A stretch of 64,000 bases of DNA from JBDGYE01 sp039584255 (GCA_039584255.1 JBDGYE010000007.1:1-64000), one strand, 5' to 3'; counted from the stretch's first letter, positions 53,259-60,727 are shown. Notes: generated by a model from the letters alone, not told the origin. Numbers and translations: made by a program.

Positions 53259-53366
53259 CTACTCCAGCCCCAGCTTCTGGAGCAGCTCACCGAAGCGTGG
53301 ATTCGCTCGCAGCGCGTCGGCGGACGGGTCGGTATTCAGAGGAAACGGGAACGAGCCTAGACTTCA
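53259..53366 (-). pseudogene. C-terminal scar of a TolB/TPR protein
   Basis: The minus strand encodes LNTDPSADALRANPRFGELL and then QKLGLE before a TAG at 53259-53261. This is the conserved C-terminus of the kinase-TolB-TPR family (compare DALREHPGFQALLESM at 2837 and DNLRGDPRFEALL at 54843). Upstream the frame meets a TGA at 53364-53366, and nothing else of the parent is left. The surrounding gap (53082-53397) has no other supported feature. Confidence 0.7.
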
Positions 53367-53397
53367 CGAACCCTCTATTCTGTGCCGCGCGCGGGAG

Positions 53398-54684
53398 TCA
53401 GGCAACGTCGGGCGCCGCATTCCACACCCCTCCCTTACCGTCACCGGCTCTGTCACTGCGGGCCCACCGGAGAGCCAGTGTGTCGCCCGGCCCGGCCTCC
53501 ACCCAGGTTTCGTAGCGCTGGCCTTCCCGATTCAGGGTCTCCCGGATCCAGTCCACCTCCGCTCTGGAAGGTCGCTGCAGTCGGAATTGGCGTATCCGCA
53601 TGGGCGACAGCCAGAAACGTACGAGCCGTCCTGTCGAGAGATGGATGACCGGGAAGTACAACAGCACCAGGTCGGCACGGAACTGCTCGTGACCAGAGAT
53701 CCCCTCGTAGTCATTGAGTAAGTCGCCGCAGCCATAGAGGATCGGGCGATCGTGGTGAATCTCGATTCCCCTGAAGTGATGAGACGAGTGCCCGTGCACA
53801 ACGTCGACGCCGGCTTCGTCTATGAGCCGGTGGGCAAACTCGCGCTGGGCGGCCGGGACCTGGTAGCCCCAGTTGGAGCCCCAGTGGATCGAGGCAACCA
53901 CGACGTCGCTTTCGACCCTTGACGCGCCTATCCGCTCGGCGATGTGCCGCATGGTGGCGTGGGAGAGGTCGTCCAGGAGGTTCACACCCGGTAGGTCGTC
54001 TTGTGCGGCCCAGTCTCCGGGGATCCCACTCGTCTTCGTTCCGAACCCGAAGACGAGCACCCTGCGCTTCGCGCCGACCTCCATCACTGCCGGCGCGGCG
54101 GCGTCCTCGGCATCGAGCCCGACTCCTGCCGTCTCGATCCCGGCGGCTTCCAGCGTGTCCAGTGTTTCACGCAGTCCGGTGAATCCCCAATCGGCGACGT
54201 GGTTGTTCGCCAGCACGCAGCAGTCGATGCCGGCCGTGGCGATACAGGGGACGTTCTCCGGGTGCATCCGGTAGTGGACGCCCTTCCCCCGCCAGTGCCG
54301 GTCGCTCGTCGTGACGCTGGTCTCCAGGTTGATGATCCTCACATCGGGCGCCATTCGGTCGAGCTCTGCGAGGGCGTCCCCCCAGACATAGGAGTACTCT
54401 ATCGGTGCCCGGATCGGGCCGTTCTTTGCCTCTGCAAGCTCCACGTACCGGGTGGCCGATTGCACGTAGGGTTCGAAGAGACGCGGGTCGCTGGGATGGG
54501 GCAGGACCTGGTCGATCCCCCTGCCGGTCATCACGTCGCCGCCGAGGAACAGGGTGAAGTGGTCGAGATTCGTGGGGTTCTTCTTGGGCTTCCGTGGACT
54601 CGACGGCCTGGGGAGTGTGCGCGGCGAGCCGGCCAAGGCAAAGGGCAGCGCTGCTGCCCAGGTGAGAAACCTCCTGCGGTCCAT
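53398..54684 (-). CDS. CapA-family secreted metallophosphatase-like protein
   Basis: A 428-residue protein with a Tat-like start (MDRRRFLTWAAALPFALA). The CapA/PGA_cap core has FLGGDVMTGRGIDQVLPH, INLETSVTTSDRHW, CVLANNHVADWGFTGLRE, VVASIHWGSNWGYQVP and VHGHSSHHFRGIEIHHDRPI. The family has a metallophosphatase-like fold and is linked to poly-gamma-glutamate capsule synthesis; many members in environmental bacteria have no known role. The adjacent kinase gene is 158 bases upstream on the same strand. The frame open to 54801 lacks a signal and is not used. Confidence 0.87.
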   Translation of the reverse strand: MDRRRFLTWAAALPFALAGSPRTLPRPSSPRKPKKNPTNLDHFTLFLGGDVMTGRGIDQVLPHPSDPRLFEPYVQSATRYVELAEAKNGPIRAPIEYSYVWGDALAELDRMAPDVRIINLETSVTTSDRHWRGKGVHYRMHPENVPCIATAGIDCCVLANNHVADWGFTGLRETLDTLEAAGIETAGVGLDAEDAAAPAVMEVGAKRRVLVFGFGTKTSGIPGDWAAQDDLPGVNLLDDLSHATMRHIAERIGASRVESDVVVASIHWGSNWGYQVPAAQREFAHRLIDEAGVDVVHGHSSHHFRGIEIHHDRPILYGCGDLLNDYEGISGHEQFRADLVLLYFPVIHLSTGRLVRFWLSPMRIRQFRLQRPSRAEVDWIRETLNREGQRYETWVEAGPGDTLALRWARSDRAGDGKGGVWNAAPDVA

Positions 54685-54842
54685 GTCGATGGCTGCGGCC
54701 GGTTCATCGCTGGGAGGGAGACGCTCATGGCCAACGTACCATCCCGCCCACAGCCGTGCGAGCAAGAAAACGGCCGGGCCTGGTACGGCCGTGGGCGCCA
54801 CTGCAAGTCAGAGCCGCCCCCTGAATCGGAGGGACCGTCTGC

Positions 54843-57098
54843 TTAGGGGATCAGAGAGTCGGACGACGTCCCAAACCCGACGCTGTTCAACAAAGCCTCG
54901 AACCGCGGATCTCCGCGAAGGTTGTCCAGGAACGGATCCACGTTCAGGTAAATGAGGTCGCTCACGCCCTCATCACAGGCACGCTTCAGGCAGGAAAACG
55001 CCTTGTCTCTTTCTCCCAGGGACGCGTAGATGAGGGTGAAGGCATAAGGCGTGACGTACCGCTCCTTGGAGAGCTCCTTCAACTCCTCGACAACTTCGAG
55101 TACCTCGGCCCTCATCCCGGCCAGGCCATACGCCCGTCCAAGCGCAGCCAGCTTCGCCCGATCTCCGGACAACTCCATGGCCTTCCGGGTCGCTTCGATG
55201 GCATCGGCGTGCATCCCCTTCTGAGCGTAGGCCGAGCCCAGGGTCACATGAGCCCGAGTGAAGCCGGGGTCCATCTCGAGCACTCTCTCGTACTGGGCTA
55301 TGGCCCGGTCGTAGTCTCGGGCCAGGTAGGAAAGCACGCCCAGATCCGTCATGGTTCCTAGCGAGACGGGGTCGAGATCGAGGGCCCGCTTGAGAGTAGC
55401 GATGGCTTCCTCCGACCGCCCTCTCCCGGCAAAGAAGAACGCGTAGAACCGGTAGGCGGACGGGTTGTTGGGATTCAGCCCGATGGCTCGTTTGAACGCC
55501 CGTTCCGCCTCCTCCCAGGCAAACTCGTGCATCTTCAGGTGCCCTAATGAAGCGTGCGCCTCGCTCAACCCATCATCGAGCTCGAGTGCCTTCCGGACGG
55601 CCGCCCCTGCGGTGGAGAAGGCCTCCCTTGGCGAAATGGCAGAGTGCCCGGCATCTCCGAGACTGGCGTATGAATCGGCCAATCCGACGTAGGCGCGGGC
55701 GTAGGTCGGGTCCTCCTCGATCGCTGCCTGGAAGTGCTCGGTTGCCCTCCAGTAGGCCTCCGTGTTGCTCTTGTTCCAGTAGTACCGACCCTTCAAGTAC
55801 AGGTGGTAGGCGTCGAGGTCATCCGTGCGCCGCTGGCTGAAAGCGACCCTGTCACCCTCGATCAGCTTGACCTTCAGCACGTCGACGATTGCCCGTGTGA
55901 TCTCGTCTTGAACGGCAAAGACGTCGGCCATGTCGCGGTCATACTGTTCAGACCAGATGTGGTACCCGTCTTCGGCGTTGATCAATTCGGCAGTTATGCG
56001 TAGCCGATTGCCTGCCTTCTGCACGGAACCCTCGAGCACCGCGCCGACGTTCAACTCTCGTCCGATGACACGGGCGTCGGCGGGGCGGCCTTTGAAGGAG
56101 AAAGCCGAGGTGCGGGCGGCCACTCGGAAATCCTTGATGTGCGTCAAGGCGTTGATGAGGTCCTCGGAAAGGCCATCGCTGAAGTACTCGTTTTCAGGGT
56201 CAAGGCTGAGACTGGTGAACGGAAGCACAACGATCGACCTCGCTGGCGACGGTCCCTCTCCCCGAACCGGCATCCTCAGCGCGGCCGCAAACTCACTGGC
56301 AGCAGCGAACCGGTCGATATGCGTTTTGGCGAGAGCCTGGCGCACAGTCCGATCCACTGTGTCGGGAATCGACGAGCGCGCCGCCTTCAGCGAAGGAACC
56401 GGGTCCATGAGGTGACGCGCCAGAATCTCCTGGCGATTCGAGCCCATGAAGGGTGGATGCCCTGCCAACATCTCGTACAACACACACCCGAGGCTATAGA
56501 TGTCGCTGCGCCCATCCAGACTACTGGTGCCGGTCGCCTGCTCGGGGCTCATGTAGGCTGGCGTGCCCACGGCGAGGCCTGTGACGGTGAGCCGGCCTGT
56601 GCCCGCCACCCCGACCGCCCGCGCCACCCCGAAGTCGGCGATCATAGCGTGGCCGCGCGACAGCAGGATGTTCGCCGGCTTGATGTCCCTGTGCACCACG
56701 CCTTGCTCATGGGCGTAGTCGAGCCCATCGGCTACCTCGACCGCGATGCGCACGGACTCGTCTACTCCGAGCTGTTTCTCACGGCCCAAACACTCCCTGA
56801 GGGACTCCCCTTCTACATAGGGCATGACGTAATAGAGCAGGCCGTCTGCCTCACCCGAGTCATGGAGCGGTAGGATGTGGGGGTGGTTGAGGCAGGCGAC
56901 CGTTCGAATCTCCTTGAGGAAACGGTCAGGGCCCACCGTAGACGCGAGCTCAGGGCTCAGAACCTTGACCGCAACCTGGCGGCTGTGCTTGACGTCTTCG
57001 GCCAAGAAGACAGTTGCCATGCCGCCACGACCGATTTCCTGATCGACGGCGTACCTGTCCGCAAGGGCGGCTTGTAGGCGCTCCAGGAGGTGAGTCAT
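54843..57098 (-). CDS. Ser/Thr protein kinase with TolB-like and TPR domains
   Basis: A 751-residue protein. Kinase domain about residues 15-275 (IGRGGMATVFLAEDV, VAVKVLSPEL, VVHRDIKPANILLS, DFGVARAVGVAG, GTPAYMSPEQATG). TolB-like domain about 290-425 (SIVVLPFTSLSLDPENEYFS, YHIWSEQYDRDMADVFAVQD). About eight TPRs then run to the tail DNLRGDPRFEALLNSVGFGT. This is the full-length version of the proteins whose remains lie at 11444, 43700 and 53259. There is no membrane helix. The ATG at 57098 follows GGAGGAG and a TATATT hexamer is 38 bases upstream. Targets are unknown. Confidence 0.92.
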   Translation of the reverse strand: MTHLLERLQAALADRYAVDQEIGRGGMATVFLAEDVKHSRQVAVKVLSPELASTVGPDRFLKEIRTVACLNHPHILPLHDSGEADGLLYYVMPYVEGESLRECLGREKQLGVDESVRIAVEVADGLDYAHEQGVVHRDIKPANILLSRGHAMIADFGVARAVGVAGTGRLTVTGLAVGTPAYMSPEQATGTSSLDGRSDIYSLGCVLYEMLAGHPPFMGSNRQEILARHLMDPVPSLKAARSSIPDTVDRTVRQALAKTHIDRFAAASEFAAALRMPVRGEGPSPARSIVVLPFTSLSLDPENEYFSDGLSEDLINALTHIKDFRVAARTSAFSFKGRPADARVIGRELNVGAVLEGSVQKAGNRLRITAELINAEDGYHIWSEQYDRDMADVFAVQDEITRAIVDVLKVKLIEGDRVAFSQRRTDDLDAYHLYLKGRYYWNKSNTEAYWRATEHFQAAIEEDPTYARAYVGLADSYASLGDAGHSAISPREAFSTAGAAVRKALELDDGLSEAHASLGHLKMHEFAWEEAERAFKRAIGLNPNNPSAYRFYAFFFAGRGRSEEAIATLKRALDLDPVSLGTMTDLGVLSYLARDYDRAIAQYERVLEMDPGFTRAHVTLGSAYAQKGMHADAIEATRKAMELSGDRAKLAALGRAYGLAGMRAEVLEVVEELKELSKERYVTPYAFTLIYASLGERDKAFSCLKRACDEGVSDLIYLNVDPFLDNLRGDPRFEALLNSVGFGTSSDSLIP

Positions 57099-57135
57099 CG
57101 GCTCCTCCCGAGGAGCGAAGGGGGTGGGGCTGATC

Positions 57136-57141
57136 AATATA
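57136..57141 (-). promoter_or_regulatory. -10-like hexamer upstream of the kinase-TolB-TPR gene
   Basis: TATATT on the minus strand (context CCTATATTGATC), 38 bases from the ATG at 57098. No TTGACA-like box is seen at 16-18 bases upstream. Confidence 0.45.
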
Positions 57142-57220
57142 GGACGTCTAGGCTTAGGGCGCTCCTGAGGCGTGCGCCGGTGCGGGAACCTAGCAAGCCC
57201 GGGCACGTGTTGGACAGCAC

Positions 57221-57688
57221 TCAGCCCGGAATGCGGCCTCGGCGTCGGAGCCACCACCTCAAGCAGCGATGACCGATGTCAACCGGCTCACAGTACATCA
57301 AGGGGCATCCGCCGACGATGCACTGGATGTTACCCAGCTCGCACTCGCGAATGGCTGCGTCCGAGACACTGCCTGAACCGAACGAACGGTGAAACCACAC
57401 CCGCTCGACGCCACAATCGGCAGACTGGCGCACCAACTCAACCGAAGTATTGGGGTGCGTTGCGACGACCACCCCGTGGATGGACCCAGGGATGGCGTCC
57501 AGGCTGGGGTAAGCCTTGGCTCCCTCGACTTCAGAAGCGTTTGGGTTGACGGGAAACGTCTCGTACCCAGCATCTCGCAGCTTCCGGTAAACGGCGTTGG
57601 CGGCCTGGCTAGCGTTACGCGATACACCCGCGACAGCGATTCGGTTTCCGCTCAGGAACTCGGCGACAGGCTTTGGCAGGTCGTTCAT
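57221..57688 (-). CDS. CoA-binding domain protein
   Basis: A 155-residue protein with a CoA-binding Rossmann fold like succinyl-CoA synthetase alpha N-terminal domains: LSGNRIAVAGVSRNASQAAN, YETFPVNPNASEVEGAKAYP, SIHGVVVATHPNTSVELVRQ, CGVERVWFHRSFGSGSVSDA. The C-terminus has a Cys cluster (GNIQCIVGGCPLMYCEPVDI) that ends with HRCLRWW, an unusual addition that could bind a metal. It is alone, between the kinase and the small-ORF region. The ATG at 57688 lacks a strong site but the upstream frame is not conserved-looking. Confidence 0.8.
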   Translation of the reverse strand: MNDLPKPVAEFLSGNRIAVAGVSRNASQAANAVYRKLRDAGYETFPVNPNASEVEGAKAYPSLDAIPGSIHGVVVATHPNTSVELVRQSADCGVERVWFHRSFGSGSVSDAAIRECELGNIQCIVGGCPLMYCEPVDIGHRCLRWWLRRRGRIPG

Positions 57689-57813
57689 GCGACGCTCCCA
57701 CGTGTTCTTGCGGCCAGCCTTGAGGCGTTGGAAGAGGCCCGGCATGTCATGGCTCGACCAAGCGGCGAGGAAGTCCCTTCCAGTTTACCATTCTGAGTAG
57801 GCTTCCGCCCGCC

Positions 57814-57860
57814 GCCGTGCAAGCGAGCGAAGCGCCCGGCGTGAAGCCCGGCGTTTGATG
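57814..57860. repeat. Dispersed intergenic repeat, copy b
   Basis: Core GCCGTGCAAGCGAGCGAAGC then GCCCGGCGTGAAGCCCGG and GCGTTTGATG. It shares its core with copies at 58396-58430 and, in part, 58145 and 63045. It can fold imperfectly. It is downstream of the small gene at 57895 in the minus direction. Confidence 0.5.
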
Positions 57861-57894
57861 GACACCTACAGGCAGTCCCCCGGTCGTCGTGGGG

Positions 57895-58125
57895 TCACGT
57901 TTTGTGCTCTGGAATGCTGTACGCGTTAAGGATTGTCGGCTTTGTGGTGATCGTCCCTTCATTGTACAGCGGCATCAATTCGTCTCTGCGATCTCTCCTC
58001 TGGTAGTAGTTCAGCGCAGCTGCGCCGATTACATAGAGGCTTCCCACGACTACGGCACACCCCCCGCCTATGATTAAGGCAAGCTTACCGAGTATGAGCA
58101 ATGCTTCTACGGTCTCTGGATCCAT
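57895..58125 (-). CDS. Small membrane protein of unknown function
   Basis: A 76-residue protein with one or two N-terminal membrane helices (ALLILGKLALIIGGGCAVVV and GSLYVIGAAALNYYQ), then a charged tail (RRDRRDELMPLYNEGTITTK). An AGAGGG site precedes the ATG at 58125. Its base composition is lower in GC than the neighbours. The family is not recognised. It is sandwiched between two copies of a dispersed repeat (57814 and 58145). Confidence 0.6.
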   Translation of the reverse strand: MDPETVEALLILGKLALIIGGGCAVVVGSLYVIGAAALNYYQRRDRRDELMPLYNEGTITTKPTILNAYSIPEHKT

Positions 58126-58144
58126 GTTACGACCCTCTTCCTCT

Positions 58145-58165
58145 GGCGCCCGGCGTGAACCGGGA
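58145..58165. repeat. Dispersed intergenic repeat, short copy c
   Basis: GGCGCCCGGCGTGAACCGGG, the right half of the repeat only. It lies between the two small membrane genes. Confidence 0.45.
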
Positions 58166-58191
58166 CGGGGATTCCTCCAAGAGGATGCCGT

Positions 58192-58365
58192 TCAGCGCCA
58201 CTTCGCGCGGCGACGCCAAAGCCAGATAAGTGAGAGGACGCCCAAGACTAGGACCAGCGTGCGCACGGGCAGCCCACCGATGGCTGACGCACTCAGGCCG
58301 AAGAACTCGAGCTCGACAGCCAGCCAGATGAACAGCAACCCCGCAATCAACAGCAGGAACGCCAT
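58192..58365 (-). CDS. Tiny two-helix membrane protein (57 aa)
   Basis: The 57-residue sequence MAFLLLIAGLLFIWLAVELE, then FFGLSASAIGGLPVRTL, then a second helix (LVLVLGVLSLIWLWRRR) and a basic end. The translation is clean, the third-base GC is high and the two helices are well formed, so I regard it as a real gene despite its size. The nearest upstream element is the repeat copy at 58396. Its function is unknown; size and layout resemble phage or toxin-like membrane peptides, but that is only a resemblance. Confidence 0.6.
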   Translation of the reverse strand: MAFLLLIAGLLFIWLAVELEFFGLSASAIGGLPVRTLVLVLGVLSLIWLWRRRAKWR

Positions 58366-58395
58366 GAGGTTAACAACTTAGCAGCTGAACCCCCC

Positions 58396-58430
58396 GCCGT
58401 GCGAGCGAAAGCGCCCGACGTGAAACGGGG
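58396..58430. repeat. Dispersed intergenic repeat, copy d
   Basis: Core GCCGTGCGAGCGAAAGCGCC then CGACGTGAAACGGGG. On the minus strand CCCCG and CGGGG ends bracket an imperfect hairpin. A TTAACAAC stretch follows on the other side, next to the ATG at 58365. Confidence 0.5.
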
Positions 58431-58523
58431 TGCTGGTGAACCGAACTCTTGAGCCGCTTTGCGCCCTCTTAAACCACCGCCCGGTCTACAAACGCTCCAT
58501 CGCCGGCCTCGAATCTGGCCGGG

Positions 58524-58676
58524 CTAATGCATTGCGTGATCGCAGCCAAACAAGAAATGACAGATCGGTATGACGTCGTGGAAGAGGCAGGAGGCCAGGA
58601 AGAACAGGATGATAAGGGCCAGCCCGGCGATTATCAGGCGATGATGTCGTTCCATGGTCGCGGACATGGCTGTCAT
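58524..58676 (-). CDS. Tiny membrane protein with Cys/His tail (50 aa)
   Basis: A 50-residue protein: N-terminal MTAMSATMERHHR, one membrane helix (LIIAGLALIILFFLASCLF), then a short Cys/His-rich end (VIPICHFLFGCDHAMH). A GAGGTGG site is near the ATG at 58676. It lies 78 bases downstream of the selenoprotein gene in the same direction and might be co-transcribed with it. Two Cys and two His in the tail could bind a metal or form a disulfide. The function is unknown. Confidence 0.6.
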   Translation of the reverse strand: MTAMSATMERHHRLIIAGLALIILFFLASCLFHDVIPICHFLFGCDHAMH

Positions 58677-58754
58677 GATTACCACCTCGTCGTAAGAAGA
58701 GTGCTTGTTGCATCAGGCGTCTCGAAAGAATGCGCACGGCATTCGGGCCTAACC

Positions 58755-59156
58755 TCACCCATGCCATGGCTTTTCGTCCGGCTCCACCTGCAGGCCATCC
58801 AGGAGCTTGTTGAATCCTGCGAACAGGTCGACGACGGACATCAGCTCGACGATACCTTCGTCGTCCAATCCCAACTTCCGCACCGCGGAAGTATGCACCT
58901 CAATTCAGTAGCGACACCCGGACACGGCCGAAACGGCGACTGCGATGATCTCCCTGGTCAGGCGGTCGAGCTGGCCCGGCGCTGTCATGACCGCCTTCAC
59001 CTTGTTCCAGTTCGCCTCGAGAAAACCGGGCCTCGGGGCCATGGCCCGGTACATGTTCGGGACGAAGTCGATTCCCAGAGTGTCTTTGATGTCCTCGTAG
59101 ATTTCCTTGACCTGACCAGTAGCGTCTTCTTCGGCAATCATCTCGATCGAGGCCAT
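58755..59156 (-). CDS. Carboxymuconolactone decarboxylase/AhpD-like selenoprotein (UGA = Sec84)
   Basis: This 133-residue AhpD-like protein is read through an in-frame UGA at 58905-58907 (codon 84). Residues 1-83 include EMIAEEDATGQVKEIYEDIK, GIDFVPNMYRAMAPRPGFLE and DRLTREIIAVAVSAVSGCRY. After the UGA the frame continues IEVHTSAVRKLGLDDEGIVE, LMSVVDLFAGFNKLLDGLQV and EPDEKPWHG before a TGA. The motif is CRYUIEVH: Cys81, Sec84 and His88 match the family's CxxCxxxH. A SECIS-like hairpin follows 12 bases later. The ATG at 59156 has GGAGAGAG. A thiol peroxidase or oxidoreductase role in antioxidant defence is inferred. The alternative is a pseudogene, but the exact motif, the conserved tail and the hairpin argue against that. 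Confidence 0.85.
58874..58892 (-). promoter_or_regulatory. Bacterial SECIS-like hairpin for the AhpD-like selenoprotein
   Basis: On the minus strand, 12 bases after the UGA, ACTTCCGC pairs perfectly with GCGGAAGT around a GGT (GGU) apical loop. Bacterial SECIS elements start just after UGA, with loop G residues 16-37 bases away; here the loop starts 20 bases after the UGA. Confidence 0.8.
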
Positions 59157-59223
59157 CTTCTCTCTCCGGCCAGAACTTGCGGTTTCATCAACCTGGGTTG
59201 GTCCCGATCGCGCTACGGTGAGG

Positions 59224-59874
59224 TCAACGTGTGCGCGCCGCAGGCGCACGGGCCTGCGCCTCTGCTCGGCTCTTGATGCCGAGAAGGCACTTCCGCATCA
59301 TGATGAGTTCGAGAGCATCGACCAACAGCATCTGCACGATGGATGGCCGCGTCCATTTGTAGCGGACTCGCAGACGGCTCACCAAGCGTGTGTGCCCAGT
59401 GTCTACCTCGTACAGGCCCCACGCCCACGTAGCATTCGACCACTGACCCTCCACCCGGAAGACCCACAACATCGACTCTTCCCGGTTCATCTCCAGCACT
59501 TCGACATAGGAATCGGGCGCAACCGGAATCATGTCCCCGATCTTCAGGTCTTGATACTCGGGGATGATGCGCTCCGCGCTCGGGATTCCGCCGTTGTCGA
59601 GCCGATCGTAGCTGTAGAAGCCAGCTCGCTTGTAGCCCATCTGCAGAAGCCAGGGCCAGATGTCCTCCGGACGCGCTGCGACGGTGACTGCCCTTGTACC
59701 GTTGAACGACGGGCGTGCATTGAGCTCGTCCCCGAGCATTGTGCGACTGACCTCCTCGTCCGTTGCGCCCCATGTCAAATGCCAAGGACGGATCACGAGG
59801 AGGTACGCGACGATCAATACAGCGAAGACAGCAACTGCGCCGAGCAGCAGCGTCTTGAGTTTTCTGCGCTTCAT
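59224..59874 (-). CDS. SRPBCC-like membrane-anchored protein
   Basis: A 216-residue protein: an N-terminal membrane helix (TLLLGAVAVFAVLIVAYLLV), then a SRPBCC-like domain (NGTRAVTVAARPEDIWPWLL, KRAGFYSYDRLDNGGIPSAE, GDMIPVAPDSYVEVLEMNRE, DTGHTRLVSRLRVRYKW). The C-terminal helix VQMLLVDALELIMMRKCLLG carries the final contact region, ending in a basic tail. SRPBCC domains bind hydrophobic ligands in a deep cavity. The ATG at 59874 follows GAGGTCAGCG. It lies 67 bases upstream of the selenoprotein gene on the same strand and could share its transcript. The ligand is unknown. Confidence 0.8.
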   Translation of the reverse strand: MKRRKLKTLLLGAVAVFAVLIVAYLLVIRPWHLTWGATDEEVSRTMLGDELNARPSFNGTRAVTVAARPEDIWPWLLQMGYKRAGFYSYDRLDNGGIPSAERIIPEYQDLKIGDMIPVAPDSYVEVLEMNREESMLWVFRVEGQWSNATWAWGLYEVDTGHTRLVSRLRVRYKWTRPSIVQMLLVDALELIMMRKCLLGIKSRAEAQARAPAARTR

Positions 59875-59932
59875 CGCTGACCTCATTCACGAGGCCAAAG
59901 TCAGCAGAGCATGACGGCCAATCCGCCGACGG

Positions 59933-60628
59933 TCAGTCGCTGTGCTCGAGGCGCCTCTCGCGGCGGTCGCGTGGCCGCTGGGTCGCGGACGTGGGCTCGA
60001 TCCCGCTGATCCGGTTCTGGCGAGCGGAATTGCCGAACGGTTGCGCCACTAGCTCGATCGTCTCTGGGGGCAGGTTGGGCCGGCCGGCCGCGGCGGGACT
60101 CTCCGCCCTCGGCAGCGGGTTGCTCAGGGATTCTCCTTTGATCTTCTCCTGTATCATCATGATTCCGTAGATCAGGTTCTCCGGGCGTGGAGGGCAGCCC
60201 GGCACGTACACGTCCACCGGGATGATGGCGTCTACGCCCTGGACTATAGTGTAGTTGTCGAACATTCCGCCCGAGCTGGCGCAGGCGCCCATCGCGATCG
60301 CCCACTTGGGCTGCGGCATCTGGTCCCAGATGCGTCGTAACACCGGTGCCAGTTTGTAGGTGACTCGCCCACCTACGATCATGAGATCCGCGTGCCGTGG
60401 ACTGTATTGCAGCCACTCCATGCCGAAGCGGCCGATATCGAACCTCGCCGCGGAGGCAGCCATGCACTCGTTCACGCAGCACGCCGTGTAGAAGGGCATG
60501 ACCCAGAGGGAGTTGCGGCGGGACCAGTTGACGACGCGGTCCAGCCTGCTAATCAGCCAGGGATAAGAGTCTATACGCCTCAGCGCGGCGTCGGATTCCA
60601 ACTCGCCCGGGGCAGGGACGGTAAGCAT
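59933..60628 (-). CDS. nuoB: Orphan NADH-quinone oxidoreductase subunit B-like protein
   Basis: A 231-residue NuoB/PSST-like protein. The Fe-S cysteines are visible in YTACCVNECMAASAARFDIG, IAMGACASSGGMFDNYTIVQ and VYVPGCPPRPENLIYG, and the quinone-site region has RHADLMIVGGRVTYKLAPVL. The last 60 residues (after IKGESLSNPLPRAESPAAAG) form a Pro- and Arg-rich tail not normal for the family. No other nuo genes are in the window, so it is an orphan copy. It is preceded by a 31-codon frame with its own ribosome site, three bases away. A role in an alternative complex I is possible. Confidence 0.85.
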   Translation of the reverse strand: MLTVPAPGELESDAALRRIDSYPWLISRLDRVVNWSRRNSLWVMPFYTACCVNECMAASAARFDIGRFGMEWLQYSPRHADLMIVGGRVTYKLAPVLRRIWDQMPQPKWAIAMGACASSGGMFDNYTIVQGVDAIIPVDVYVPGCPPRPENLIYGIMMIQEKIKGESLSNPLPRAESPAAAGRPNLPPETIELVAQPFGNSARQNRISGIEPTSATQRPRDRRERRLEHSD

Positions 60629-60631
60629 TCC

Positions 60632-60727
60632 CTAGAACCGCGCGCCCACACTCGCCACGAACTGCTCACCACTCTCGACCTCGATCTTTCCCTCGACGAA
60701 CGGCTTTGCGATACCGTGGCCGAACAT
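60632..60727 (-). CDS. 31-codon ORF coupled to nuoB
   Basis: MFGHGIAKPFVEGKIEVESG then EQFVASVGARF, ending in TAG three bases before the nuoB ATG. A strong GGAGGAAGG site precedes its ATG. The ending QFVASVGARF looks like the last strand of an outer-membrane barrel, so a C-terminal remnant is one reading. A leader peptide coupled to nuoB translation is the other. Confidence 0.45.
   Translation of the reverse strand: MFGHGIAKPFVEGKIEVESGEQFVASVGARF

Noticed and set aside
57800..58440. Integron cassette array with attC sites
   Set aside because: The repeats lack complete paired core sites and no integrase is in the window. Kept only as an alternative in the repeat finding.
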